This document shows, piece after piece, positions 1-8,751 of a stretch of DNA of 64,000 bases; position 1 is the first letter of the stretch; the number at the start of each line of letters is the position of its first letter. The translations under genes were made by a program, and so were the position numbers. Source of the DNA: Streptomyces amritsarensis (GTDB lineage: Bacteria; Actinomycetota; Actinomycetes; Streptomycetales; Streptomycetaceae). The notes under the pieces were generated by a model. That model worked only from the letters and a program-made list of their open reading frames with translations. It did no database searches and had not been told where the DNA came from. The stretch lies in contig NZ_MQUR01000024.1 in assembly GCF_001953875.1 (NCBI RefSeq), forward strand, positions 1 to 64,000, written 5' to 3'.

Positions 1-771
1 GCGGTAGCGGGAGACGATGAAGAGGGCGTAGTCGATGCCGACCGCGAGGCCGATCATCGTGGCGAGGGTGGCGGTGGTGTTGCCGAGGTCCAGCACGTTG
101 GCGAGCGCGGTGATGGAGGAGACGCCGATGCCGACGCCGATGATCGCCGTCAGCAGCGGCAGGCCGGCCGCGACCAGCGAGCCGAAGGTGATCACGAGGA
201 CGATCGCGGCGACGAGGATGCCGATGATCTCGCCGGAGCCCGTCTCGGGGGCCACCATCAGCGCGTCGCCGCCGATCTGGACGTTCAGGCCGGCGGCCTT
301 GGCGCCGTCGCCGGACTCCTTGAGCGCGTCGCGGGTGGCGTCCTTCAGCTCCATGCCGCTGACGGTGTACTTGGCGCTGATGTAGGTGGTGGAGCCGTCC
401 TGGCTGACCGCCTGCACCTCGTAGGGGTTGGCGACGGAGGCGACCTGCTCCGCGCCCGGACCGGTCTTCAGCCCGCTCACGATCTTCTCGACCTCGGCCT
501 TGGGGCCGGGGTCGGTGACCTTCGCGCCCGCGGGGGCCTTGACGACGATGCGCGCGGTGGCGCCGTCGGCGGCCATGCCCGGGAACTTCTTGTCCAACAG
601 GTCGAAGGCCTTCTGGGCCTCCGTGCCGGGTATCGAGAACGATCCGGAGGTCGGGGCGGCCGCGGTCGCGGCGCCGAAGCCGGCGGCGAACAGCAGCGCC
701 ACCCAGAGGAGGGCGACGAGCCCGCGGCGCCTGAAGGCGCCCCGGCCGAGTCGGTAGAGGAAGGTGGCCAC
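1..771 (-). CDS. MMPL family transporter (3' part outside window)
   Basis: N-terminal 257 residues of an RND/MMPL-type membrane exporter; the frame is still open at base 1. A short cytoplasmic N-terminus (VATFLYRLGRG) is followed by a transmembrane segment, an extracytoplasmic loop of about 150 residues, and the start of the transmembrane block (EIIGILVAAIVLVITFGS, then GVGIGVSSITALANVL and the typical TIGLAVGIDYALFIVSRYR type region). I chose the GTG at 771 because GGAGAACC lies 9 bases upstream. It follows the TetR gene by 133 bp on the same strand, so it is probably the exported-compound pump controlled by that regulator. The substrate cannot be inferred. Confidence 0.9.
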   Translation of the reverse strand, partial: MATFLYRLGRGAFRRRGLVALLWVALLFAAGFGAATAAAPTSGSFSIPGTEAQKAFDLLDKKFPGMAADGATARIVVKAPAGAKVTDPGPKAEVEKIVSGLKTGPGAEQVASVANPYEVQAVSQDGSTTYISAKYTVSGMELKDATRDALKESGDGAKAAGLNVQIGGDALMVAPETGSGEIIGILVAAIVLVITFGSLVAAGLPLLTAIIGVGIGVSSITALANVLDLGNTTATLATMIGLAVGIDYALFIVSRYR

Positions 772-904
772 GTCGTGGTTCTCCCGTTCAGGTCGTGGGA
801 TGGATCCGCAGGGATCAGGGCGTGGGGAGCCGGCCCGACGACGAGAGCGGCGTGTCAGGAGCAGCAGGGCGGCACGGAGTGCCGGGTACCGGGGACGGGG
901 AGGT

Positions 905-1495
905 TCAGACGCCGAGGGCGGGGAAGACCACGGCGTCGATGAAGTCACCGAGGAACGCCCGGTCCACCGAGCGGTCCTCGATCAGCGGGAGCGCGATGAA
1001 CGCCCCGATGAGCATGTGCGGTACGAAATCCAGGGCGGGGCACCCCGGGTCGATCTCGCCGCGGTCCACCGCGCGCTGCAGCATCACCTGCAGGCCGGTG
1101 ATCTCCGGGTCGACCAGCAGGTCCCGAAGTGCCTTGTGGAGCTCCGGGCTCTCGTGGACGGCATGGGCCAGACCCCGCATCAGCGCGGTGTCCTTGGCCA
1201 TCTGCGCGTCGTCCGAGTGCTCCACCATGAGCGCGAAGTCCCCGCGCAGGCTGCCCGTGTCGATCTCGCGCAGCGAGACGGGCTGCGTACATCGCAGGGC
1301 CTTGGCGACCAGCTCCGGCTTGCTCCCCCACTGGCGGTAGAGGGTGGCCTTGCTGGACTTCGTACGGGCGGCGACCGCGTCCATGGTCAACGCCTCGTAG
1401 CCGACGTCACGCAGGAGGTCCAGGACCGCCTCGTGCAGTTCGGCCTGCCGTTCGGGGGTGATCCGGCTGCGCCGGGCCGCCATCGCCTCGGTCAT
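905..1495 (-). CDS. TetR family transcriptional regulator
   Basis: 196-residue repressor. The N-terminal helix-turn-helix is clear (LTMDAVAARTKSSKATLYRQW, residues about 30-50). A divergent all-helical ligand domain follows, with a TetR C-terminal type ending. Start: ATG 1495 has GGAGGG eight bases upstream; the in-frame ATG at 1510 and the longer frame to 1630 lack a ribosome site. The longer frame would also run over the operator-like repeats. It is immediately upstream of the MMPL pump on the same strand, which is the classical regulator-pump arrangement. The two repeats at 1514-1533 and 1555-1583 are its likely binding sites. Confidence 0.92.
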   Translation of the reverse strand: MTEAMAARRSRITPERQAELHEAVLDLLRDVGYEALTMDAVAARTKSSKATLYRQWGSKPELVAKALRCTQPVSLREIDTGSLRGDFALMVEHSDDAQMAKDTALMRGLAHAVHESPELHKALRDLLVDPEITGLQVMLQRAVDRGEIDPGCPALDFVPHMLIGAFIALPLIEDRSVDRAFLGDFIDAVVFPALGV

Positions 1496-1513
1496 CTCCG
1501 TGCCCTCCATCCG

Positions 1514-1583
1514 AACGAAACTGTTCCGTACGCTCAAGACGATACCCCTCCGCCAAGCGAAACGAAACCGTTCCGTTTCGCTT
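1514..1583. promoter_or_regulatory. Two TetR-type operator candidates
   Basis: Site A (1563-1580) reads CGAAAC-N6-GTTTCG, embedded in a longer inverted repeat with 10-base arms AAGCGAAACG / CGTTTCGCTT (1555-1564 and 1574-1583). Site B (1516-1532) reads CGAAAC-N6-GTACG. Bases 1514-1529 and 1561-1576 match at 15 of 16 positions, so the same protein probably binds both. They lie between the tetR start and the tricorn gene. A -10-like TATCGT on the minus strand (1539-1544) lies between them, which suggests autorepression. Confidence 0.7.
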
Positions 1584-1647
1584 GAGGGGGTGGCGTGGAT
1601 CACCAGTACGAGTTGCCGGGGCCCCCTCACACGGAAAGCATTGGGGG

Positions 1648-4600
1648 GTGAGTCACGACGTCGCGTACCTCCGGTTCCCGCACCTGCACGACGACCTCCT
1701 GTGCTTCGCCACCGAGGACGACCTCTGGGTCGCCCCGCTGGTCCCCGACGGCCACACCCCCGGACGGGCCTGGCGGGTCACCGTCGACCGGACCCGGGTC
1801 GGCCACCCCCGCTTCTCCCCCGACGGCCGGCACATCGCCTTCACCACCTGGCGCAGCCTCGACCCCGAGATCCACCTGGCGCCCGTCGACGGCGGCCCCG
1901 CCCGCCAGCTGAGCCACTGGGGCGCCACCGACACCCGCGTCTGCGGCTGGGACCCCGACGGCAACATCCTCGCCGTCTCCTCGCACGAGCAGCCGTTCTC
2001 CTACTTCTCCTGGGCCTACAAACTCCCCACCGACGGCAGCCCCGGCGGACGCCTGCCCTGGGGGCCCGTCTCCGACATCCAGGTCGCCGACATCGACGGC
2101 GAGCACCGCAGCCTGCTGCTGACCGGCAAGCCCCCGCACGAGCCCGCCGCCTGGAAGCGCTACCGGGGCGGCGCCATGGGCCGGCTCTGGCTGCACGGGC
2201 GCCAGCTCCTGGAGGACCTCGAAGGGCACCTGGACGCCGCGATGTTCGTGGGCGGCCGGATCGCCTTCCTCTCCGACCACGAGGGCATCGGCAACCTCTA
2301 CTCCTGCCTCCCCGACGGCACCGACCTGCGCCGCCACACCGACCACGACGAGTTCTACGCCCGGCACGCCTCCAGCGACGGCTCCCGGGTCGTCTACCAG
2401 TGCGCCGGAGACCTCTGGCTCGTCGAGTCCCTGGCCCCGGGCGCCGTCCCGCGCAAGCTCCAGGTCCGCCTCGGGGGGCCGCGCGCGGGCCGGCGCACCT
2501 ACCAGGTGCCGGCCGCCAGCCACGTCGACTCCCTCTCCGTGGACGCCACCGGACGGGCCAGCGCGGTCGTGGTGCGCGGCAGCCTGTACTGGCTGACCCA
2601 CCGCGACGGGCCGGCCCGGACCATCGCCGACACCCCCGGCGTGCGGGTGCGGCTGCCGGAGATGCTCGGCAGCGGCGGACAGGTCGCCTACGTCACCGAC
2701 GCCGAGGGCGAGGACGCGATCGAGATCGCCTACCTGCCCCGCGCCTCGGGGGACCGGGAGCCGCGCCGGCTGGCCTCGGGCGCACTGGGACGCGTCACCG
2801 AACTGCTCGCGGACCCCGACGGGGAGCGTCTGGCCGTCGCCTCGAACGACGGCCGGCTGCTCCTCGTCGACGCCTCGGAGGAGTCCGACGGCGAGGTCAC
2901 CGAGCTGATCCGGTCCATCAACGGCCCCGTCACCGACCTGGCCTTCTCCCCCGACGGGGACTGGCTGACCTGGTCGCACCCGGGCATCGGGCGCTCGCTG
3001 CGGCAGATCAAGATGGTCCGCATCTCCGGGCCCGGCGCGCGCAGCGTCGTCGACGTCACCAACGGCCGCTTCGCCGACGAGAACCCGGTCTTCACCCGGG
3101 ACGGGCGCTACCTGGCCTTCCTGTCCTGGCGCGGTTTCGACCCCGTCTACGACGTGCACACCGGCGACCTGTCCTTCCCGCTGGGCTGCCGCCCGTACCT
3201 GGTGCCGCTGTCCTCCGCGACACCCTCGCCGTTCGCGCTCTCGGCCGAGGGGCGGCCCGCGGCGGGCGGCCTGGACCCCGTCGAGGGCGAGTCGGACAAC
3301 TCGGGCGAGGGCGGCGCCGTGACCGTGGAGGTGGAGGGGCTGGAGAGCCGGGTCACCCCGTTCCCGGTGAGCGCGTCCAAGTACTCCGCCCTGTACCCGG
3401 TGCACGGCGGCGGCCTGGTCTGGCTGCGCTGGCCGATCTCCGGCGCGCTCGGCGAGACCTTCGCCAACCCCAACGACATCAGCGGCAGGCCCACGCTGGA
3501 GCACTTCGACCTGACCAAGGCCCGCAAGAGCGAACTGGCCTCGGGGCTGGACTGGTTCGCGGTCAGCGGTGACGGCACCCGGCTCGTGATCAACGACGAC
3601 GGCGACCTGCGCGCGGTCCCCGCCACCGAGTCGGGCGACAGCGACTCGACGGTCTACCTGGACCTGCGCCGCATCCTGCACGAGGTGGACCCGGCGGCCG
3701 AGTGGCGCCAGGCCTTCGAGGAGGCCGGGCGGATCATCCGCGCGTACTTCTGGGAGCCGAACATGTGCGGCATCGACTGGGACGGCGTACTGCGCCAGTA
3801 CCGGCCCCTGGTCGAACGGGTCGCCTCCCCCGACGAGTTCGCCGACCTGCTGCGCGAGGTCCTCGGCGAACTCGGCACCTCGCACGCCTACGTCTCCCCC
3901 GCCCGCCGCAACGAGGGCCCCCCGCACTACCAGCGGGCCATCGGCCTGCTCGGCGCCAACCTGGTCCCCCGGGACGGGACATGGGTGGTGGCCAAGATCC
4001 TGCCCGGCGAGTCCTCCGACTCCAAGGCCCGCTCCCCGCTCGCCGGCACCGGCATCCGGGAGGGCGCGGTGCTCACCCACGTGGACGGCCGCCCCGTGGA
4101 CCCCGTCACCGGCCCCTACCCGCTGCTGGCGGGGGCGGGCGGCACCACGGTCGAGCTGACCTTCCAGCCGGCGGAGAGCTCGGGCCGCTCCCGCCGGGTC
4201 GCCGTCGTCCCGCTGATCGACGAACGGCCGCTGCGCTACCAGGACTGGGTGTCCAAGCGCCGGCAGGTGGTCCGGGAGCTGAGCGGCGGCCGGTGCGGCT
4301 ACCTCCACATCCCCGACATGGGCGGCTCGGGCTGGGCACAGTTCAACCGCGACCTGCGCATGGAGATGTCCCGGCCCGCGCTGATCGTGGACGTACGCGG
4401 CAACGCCGGCGGGCACATCAGCGAACTGGTGGTGGAGAAGCTCACCCGCTCCATCCTCGGCTGGGACCTGACGCGCGACGCACAGCCCGTCAGCTACGCC
4501 TCCAACGCGCCCCGCGGCCCGATCGTGGCGCTGGCCGACGAGGCGACCTCCTCGGACGGCGACATGATCACGGCGGCCTTCAAACTGCTGGGCCTGGGAC

Positions 4601-4917
4601 CGGTGGTGGGCCAGCGCACCTGGGGCGGGGTGGTCGGCATGACCGGCCGCCACACCCTCGGCGACGGCACGGTGATCACGGTGCCGATGAACGCCGCCTG
4701 GTTCCCGGAGTACGGCTGGTCGGTGGAGAACCACGGCGTGGAGCCGGACTTCGAGATCCTGCGCACCCCGCTCGACTGGGCGGAGGGCCGGCACGCCCAG
4801 ATGGACGACGCGGTGCACCTGGCACTGGAGCTGCTCGAACAGGACCCGGCCGCGATGCCGCCCGGCTACACGGACGTACCGGACCGGCGCCGTCCGAAAC
4901 TGCCGCCCAGGCAGTGA
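1648..4917 (+). CDS. Tricorn protease homolog (S41 family)
   Basis: 1089-residue cytoplasmic protease that would trim peptides released by upstream proteases. The first ~650 residues carry beta-propeller repeats of the TolB/WD type (DGRHIAFTTW, DGSRVVYQCAGDLW, DGDWLTWSHPG). A tricorn C1 domain, a PDZ domain (about 780-860) and a C-terminal S41 tail-specific protease domain follow. Active-site residues are visible: Ser745-His746 in GTSHAY, nucleophile Ser969 followed by Asp970 in TSSDGD, and Glu1032 in NHGVEPD, matching the known tricorn tetrad. GTG 1648 was chosen because the propeller sequence begins there; the frame is open further upstream but reads into the operator region. Family length is about 1050-1100 residues, so it is intact. 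Confidence 0.95.
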   Translation: MSHDVAYLRFPHLHDDLLCFATEDDLWVAPLVPDGHTPGRAWRVTVDRTRVGHPRFSPDGRHIAFTTWRSLDPEIHLAPVDGGPARQLSHWGATDTRVCGWDPDGNILAVSSHEQPFSYFSWAYKLPTDGSPGGRLPWGPVSDIQVADIDGEHRSLLLTGKPPHEPAAWKRYRGGAMGRLWLHGRQLLEDLEGHLDAAMFVGGRIAFLSDHEGIGNLYSCLPDGTDLRRHTDHDEFYARHASSDGSRVVYQCAGDLWLVESLAPGAVPRKLQVRLGGPRAGRRTYQVPAASHVDSLSVDATGRASAVVVRGSLYWLTHRDGPARTIADTPGVRVRLPEMLGSGGQVAYVTDAEGEDAIEIAYLPRASGDREPRRLASGALGRVTELLADPDGERLAVASNDGRLLLVDASEESDGEVTELIRSINGPVTDLAFSPDGDWLTWSHPGIGRSLRQIKMVRISGPGARSVVDVTNGRFADENPVFTRDGRYLAFLSWRGFDPVYDVHTGDLSFPLGCRPYLVPLSSATPSPFALSAEGRPAAGGLDPVEGESDNSGEGGAVTVEVEGLESRVTPFPVSASKYSALYPVHGGGLVWLRWPISGALGETFANPNDISGRPTLEHFDLTKARKSELASGLDWFAVSGDGTRLVINDDGDLRAVPATESGDSDSTVYLDLRRILHEVDPAAEWRQAFEEAGRIIRAYFWEPNMCGIDWDGVLRQYRPLVERVASPDEFADLLREVLGELGTSHAYVSPARRNEGPPHYQRAIGLLGANLVPRDGTWVVAKILPGESSDSKARSPLAGTGIREGAVLTHVDGRPVDPVTGPYPLLAGAGGTTVELTFQPAESSGRSRRVAVVPLIDERPLRYQDWVSKRRQVVRELSGGRCGYLHIPDMGGSGWAQFNRDLRMEMSRPALIVDVRGNAGGHISELVVEKLTRSILGWDLTRDAQPVSYASNAPRGPIVALADEATSSDGDMITAAFKLLGLGPVVGQRTWGGVVGMTGRHTLGDGTVITVPMNAAWFPEYGWSVENHGVEPDFEILRTPLDWAEGRHAQMDDAVHLALELLEQDPAAMPPGYTDVPDRRRPKLPPRQ

Positions 4918-5080
4918 ACGCCGACCGGGCGTACGGCCCGGCCCGGCCCGGGAAGGCCTGATCCGGCAGACCGGGCGGCCAGGCCGGGCAGGCCGCGCCG
5001 GTCAGGCCAGGCCGGGCCGGGCAGGCCGGGCAAGGGGGCGCGGCTGCCGGTGGCGGCCGCGGCCCGGCGTCGCGTCCCGG
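4918..5080. other. GC-rich convergent intergenic region
   Basis: 163 bases between the stops of the tricorn gene and the SDR gene. It is almost pure G+C and contains many copies of GGCCGGGC / CAGGCCGGG in direct and inverted order, able to form several alternative hairpins. It is probably a bidirectional transcription-termination zone; no gene is seen. Confidence 0.5.
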
Positions 5081-5965
5081 TCAGCGGCGCTGCGTGCGCT
5101 GCTGCTCGTCCGCGGCGCCGCCCGCCCCCACCAGGCCCCGGGAGACACCGGCCAGTCGGGGCTCGAAGCGCTTCACGTCGCGCTGCCCGACGGTCGCGAT
5201 GATCCCGGGAAGGTAGCCGCGCACCCCCTGCATCCCGCGCAGCCACCACTGCGCGTACACGTGCGGCGAGCGCCGCTCGATGCCCGCGACGATCCGGTCG
5301 ACGGCGGGCCCCAGCGGGTAGGTGCGGTTCGCCGGCCACGGCAGCCGCCGGCGCAGCTCCCGCATGACCTCGTCCTGGTCGGCGCCGCGCACCATGTCCG
5401 TGTCGGTCCACGAGAGGTAACCCACCCCGACGCCCACGCCCTTGTGGGCGACCTCGGCGCGCAGACAGTGGGCGAAGGCCTCGACGCCGGACTTGGAGGC
5501 GCAGTAGGCGGTCATCATGGGCGCCGGCGTGATGGCGGCGAGCGAGGCGATCTGGAGGAAGTAGCCGCGGCTCTGCGTCAGCACGGGCAGGAAGGCCCGG
5601 GCGGTGACGGCGCCGCCGATGAGGTTGACCTCGATCACCCGGCGCCAGGCGTCGGGGTCGGAGTGCGCGAACGGGCCGCCCGCGGCGACGCCCGCGTTGG
5701 CGACGACAATGTCGACCTTCCCGAAGCGCTCCTGGACCTCCTGCGCGACACGCGCCATCGCCTCGTGGTCGGTGACGTCCGCGTACCAGTGCTCGCTGTC
5801 GGTGTGCAGGCGCTCGGAGACCTCCTTGAGGGCCTCCGGTTCCAGGCCGACGAGCGCGATCCGCGCGCCGCGGGCCGACAGCTTGCGGGCGAGCAGCTCG
5901 CCGACCCCGCGGGCGGCGCCGGTGACGACGGCGACCCGGCCTTCCAGACTCCTGCGAGCGCTCAC
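5081..5965 (-). CDS. Short-chain dehydrogenase/reductase (SDR)
   Basis: 294-residue NAD(P)-dependent oxidoreductase. It shows the Rossmann motif TGAARGVG near residue 16, the NAG motif (VANAGVA), a catalytic Tyr-x-x-x-Lys in YCASK, and a C-terminal extension ending near an Arg/Gln-rich tail. GTG 5965 is preceded by AGGAGAAG and overlaps the hydrolase stop by four bases (GTGA), so translation is coupled. It is third in a monooxygenase-hydrolase-dehydrogenase operon and probably oxidises or reduces an alcohol/ketone of the same pathway; the actual substrate is unknown. Confidence 0.93.
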   Translation of the reverse strand: MSARRSLEGRVAVVTGAARGVGELLARKLSARGARIALVGLEPEALKEVSERLHTDSEHWYADVTDHEAMARVAQEVQERFGKVDIVVANAGVAAGGPFAHSDPDAWRRVIEVNLIGGAVTARAFLPVLTQSRGYFLQIASLAAITPAPMMTAYCASKSGVEAFAHCLRAEVAHKGVGVGVGYLSWTDTDMVRGADQDEVMRELRRRLPWPANRTYPLGPAVDRIVAGIERRSPHVYAQWWLRGMQGVRGYLPGIIATVGQRDVKRFEPRLAGVSRGLVGAGGAADEQQRTQRR

Positions 5966-6900
5966 GGTGTCTTCTCCTTCTCGGTGGTGTTGTCGCGATC
6001 GTCGAGATGGCGCGCGGTCAGCTCGGACACGGCACGGGTGACGGCTTCGGGGGCCTCGACGGGGGTCATGTGTCCCACGCCGGTGAGCTCGGTGAGGCCC
6101 ACGCAGTTCGGCAGCGCCGCCGCGAGCCCGCGGGCGTGGACGATCGGGGTGAGCCGGTCGGCGCTGCCGCCGATCACGGCGGTGGGGACGGTCAGCCGCG
6201 CCACGTCGGCGTCGAGGTCCAGCCCGGCCAGCACGTGGGACCATGCGCGGCGCACCCCGGTCGGGCAGGCGTGGACGATACGGGCGCACGCCTCGACCCG
6301 GTCGGGCGCCGAACCGGGGCCCATGGTGGCGTACTTCAGGACCGCGCGGGCGACGGGCGTGACCGGCCCGAGGGGGGCGCGCGATCCGAGGACCGCGCCG
6401 GTGATACGCGTCCGCACCCGCCCGGCGCGCCCCGGCAGCACCGTGGCCCGCTCGACCAGCCGTGAGCTTCCGGTGCTGCACAGCAGTGCGGCCGCGGCGT
6501 GCTCGGCGAACTCCGGCCGGGCCGCGGCCGCCATGATCGTCATGCCGCCCATGGAGTGCCCGGCGACGACCGCGCGCTCGCCCGGGGTGAGGGCGGCACC
6601 GAGCACGGCCACGAGGTCGTCGGCGAGCGCGGTGGTGCTGTGCTCGCGGGCGGCGGGGCTGCGCCCGTGTCCGCGCTGGTCGTAGGCGACGACCCGGTGG
6701 GTGGCGGAGAGCGCCCGTATCTGCGCGGCCCAGAACGCCGTGGAACAGGTCCAGCCGTGGGCCAGCACCACGGCCGGCGCGCCCTCGTCCCCGTGCACCT
6801 CGACGTGCAGGCGGGCCCCGTCGGCGGAGACGGCGACGAGTTCGCGCCGCGGGGCGGGCGGGGCGTAGGGGCCGGAGGTCACGTGCGCCGGGCGGCTCAC
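5962..6900 (-). CDS. Alpha/beta hydrolase
   Basis: 312-residue serine hydrolase. Motifs: oxyanion-hole HGW, nucleophile elbow GHSMGG, an Asp in SADRLTP and a catalytic His in GVGHMTP near the C-terminus. Its ATG overlaps the monooxygenase stop (ATGA) and its stop overlaps the SDR start, so it is the middle gene of a coupled operon. In this context it is a good candidate for cleaving the ester or lactone made by the Baeyer-Villiger enzyme; that role is inference from order, not from sequence. Confidence 0.93.
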   Translation of the reverse strand: MSRPAHVTSGPYAPPAPRRELVAVSADGARLHVEVHGDEGAPAVVLAHGWTCSTAFWAAQIRALSATHRVVAYDQRGHGRSPAAREHSTTALADDLVAVLGAALTPGERAVVAGHSMGGMTIMAAAARPEFAEHAAAALLCSTGSSRLVERATVLPGRAGRVRTRITGAVLGSRAPLGPVTPVARAVLKYATMGPGSAPDRVEACARIVHACPTGVRRAWSHVLAGLDLDADVARLTVPTAVIGGSADRLTPIVHARGLAAALPNCVGLTELTGVGHMTPVEAPEAVTRAVSELTARHLDDRDNTTEKEKTP

Positions 6901-8543
6901 GCGGCGCCCTCGGCCCGCGCGGCGAGCGGGGCGGCGGTGTCGGGGTCGGGGGTCGCGGCGGTTTCGGGGGCGGGGGCAGGGGCGGGGGTGGGGGCGTTCG
7001 CCACCGGGGCGGCACCGGACACCGGGGCCGCCGCGATCCGGGTGCGCTCACGCCCCGGTGCCCGCACCACCTCGTACTCCGCCAGGTCGACGCTGCGCGT
7101 CTCCCGGCGGAACTCCCCGGTCGTGCCGGGCCAGACCGTCGTGTTGCGGCCGTTCGCGTCCAGGTACCAGCTGGTGCAGCCGCCGGTGTTCCAGACCGTC
7201 CGCTCCATCCGGGCCTGTACCTGCCGGTTCCACTTGTTCACGGCGGAGGGGCGTGCGGCGAGCGCGACCTTCCCGCCCAGCATGCCCAACTGCCGCAGGT
7301 AGTCGGCCATGTAGTTCAGCTGCGACTCGATCATGAGGATCATCGAGCTGTTCCCCAGCCCGGTGTTCGGGCCGATGATCGTCATCCAGTTGGGGAAGCC
7401 GGCCGCGGTCGCCCCGCGCAGCGACTGCATCCCGTCCTTCCACTGCTCGGCGAGGGTGCTGCCCTCCGCTCCCACCACGCGGTCGGCGATCGGCATGTCC
7501 GTGACGTGGAAGCCCGTGCCGAAGACGATCGCGTCGACCTCGGTCTCGGTCCCGTCGGCCGCGACCAGGACCGAGCCCCGGATCTCCTTCAGTCCGGAGG
7601 CGACCAGGTCCACGTGGGGCAGGGCCAGCGCCGGGTAGTACTCGCTGGAGAGCAGGATCCGCTTGCAGCCGATCCGGTAGGAGGGCGTCAGCTTGGCGCG
7701 CAGCGCCGGGTCCTTGATCGACCGGGCCATGTTGGCCTTCGCGAGTGCCTCGATCAGCCCGAGCTGGTTCGGCCGCTTGGTGAAGGCGCTCACCTGGAGC
7801 TCCCGGATGCCCCACAACAGCCCCCGGCGTGCGGCGCGGGTGAAGGGGAGCTGCCGGTGCAACCAGCGCTCGACCGTCGAGATCGCCCGGTCGGTGCGCG
7901 GCATCACCCACGGCGGGGTCCGCTGGAAGAGCGTCAGGCGCTCCACGTCGGGGGCGATGGCCGGCACGATCTGGATCGCGGAGGCCCCGGTGCCGATCAC
8001 GGCGACGCGCTTGCCGGCGAGGTCGTAGTCGTGGTCCCAGCGCGCGGAGTGGAAGACCTTGCCGGGGAAGCCGGCGAGTCCCGGTACCTCCGGCAGCTTC
8101 GGCTCGGACAGCGGCCCGGTCGCCGAGACCACCACGTCGGCGGTCAGCTCACCCTGCGCGGTCTCGATCTCCCAGTGCAGCGCGTCCGCGTCCCAGCGCA
8201 TCATCAGGACCTCGGAGTCGAGGCGGATGTGGCGGCGCAGCCCGAAGGTGTCCGCGACGTGCTCCAGGTACTCCCGGATGGCGGGCTGCCCGGAGAAGGT
8301 CCGCGGCCAGTCCGGGTTCGGCGCGAAGGAGAAGGAGTACAGGTGCGACGGGACGTCGCAGGCGCATCCCGGATAGCTGTTGTCCCGCCAGGTTCCGCCG
8401 ACGGAGTCGGCCCGTTCCAGTACGACGAAGTCGGTGATCCCCTCGCGCCGCAGCCGCACGGCGGCCCCGAGCCCGCCGAACCCGGACCCGATCACCGCCA
8501 CTCGTACGTGCTCGCGCCCCTCGCGCCCGCCCATGCCGCCCAT
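6897..8543 (-). CDS. Flavin-containing (Baeyer-Villiger type) monooxygenase
   Basis: 548-residue FAD/NADPH enzyme. The N-terminal FAD motif is GSGFGG, the Baeyer-Villiger fingerprint FxGxxxHxxxW is present as FPGKVFHSARW followed by Asp, and the NADPH motif is GTGASA. The last ~45 residues are an Ala/Pro-rich low-complexity tail (PAPAPAPETAATPDPD) unlike the enzyme core. Start is uncertain: ATG 8543 has GGAAGG eight bases upstream; ATG 8534 and 8564 are also in frame. It heads the operon with hydrolase and SDR and is divergent from a MerR gene. Order resembles the mycobacterial mymA-lipR-SDR cassette. Confidence 0.92.
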   Translation of the reverse strand: MGGMGGREGREHVRVAVIGSGFGGLGAAVRLRREGITDFVVLERADSVGGTWRDNSYPGCACDVPSHLYSFSFAPNPDWPRTFSGQPAIREYLEHVADTFGLRRHIRLDSEVLMMRWDADALHWEIETAQGELTADVVVSATGPLSEPKLPEVPGLAGFPGKVFHSARWDHDYDLAGKRVAVIGTGASAIQIVPAIAPDVERLTLFQRTPPWVMPRTDRAISTVERWLHRQLPFTRAARRGLLWGIRELQVSAFTKRPNQLGLIEALAKANMARSIKDPALRAKLTPSYRIGCKRILLSSEYYPALALPHVDLVASGLKEIRGSVLVAADGTETEVDAIVFGTGFHVTDMPIADRVVGAEGSTLAEQWKDGMQSLRGATAAGFPNWMTIIGPNTGLGNSSMILMIESQLNYMADYLRQLGMLGGKVALAARPSAVNKWNRQVQARMERTVWNTGGCTSWYLDANGRNTTVWPGTTGEFRRETRSVDLAEYEVVRAPGRERTRIAAAPVSGAAPVANAPTPAPAPAPETAATPDPDTAAPLAARAEGAA

Positions 8544-8703
8544 GCCCGCCGCCTTCCGCCTCATCCGCAGTTCCAGCCACGCAACGCCGCAACGCACCAC
8601 ACCATCGAAACACTGCCAGCAATCACTGGCACAATCGGGAGGGTAGAGCAGCCCCGTACTCATGGGTAGGGGTCGGACCCGGAAAGTTACCGCCGGTACA
8701 CCC

Positions 8704-8751
8704 CAAGGCGCCTTGCCGATCACGCCGGGCCGACCGCACTAGGCTGCTTCT
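8704..8751 (+). promoter_or_regulatory. merR promoter with palindrome; probable leaderless start
   Basis: A perfect 12-base palindrome CAAGGCGCCTTG (8704-8715) is followed by TTGCCG (8713-8718) and a -10-like TAGGCT (8740-8745) only six bases before the GTG. There is no Shine-Dalgarno sequence, so the transcript probably begins at the start codon. The long -35/-10 spacing fits a MerR-activated promoter only loosely. Confidence 0.5.

Noticed and set aside
1627..4818. Very long minus-strand open frame opposite the tricorn gene
   Set aside because: Product is Val/Gly/His-rich with no domain; it mirrors the codon bias of the tricorn gene.
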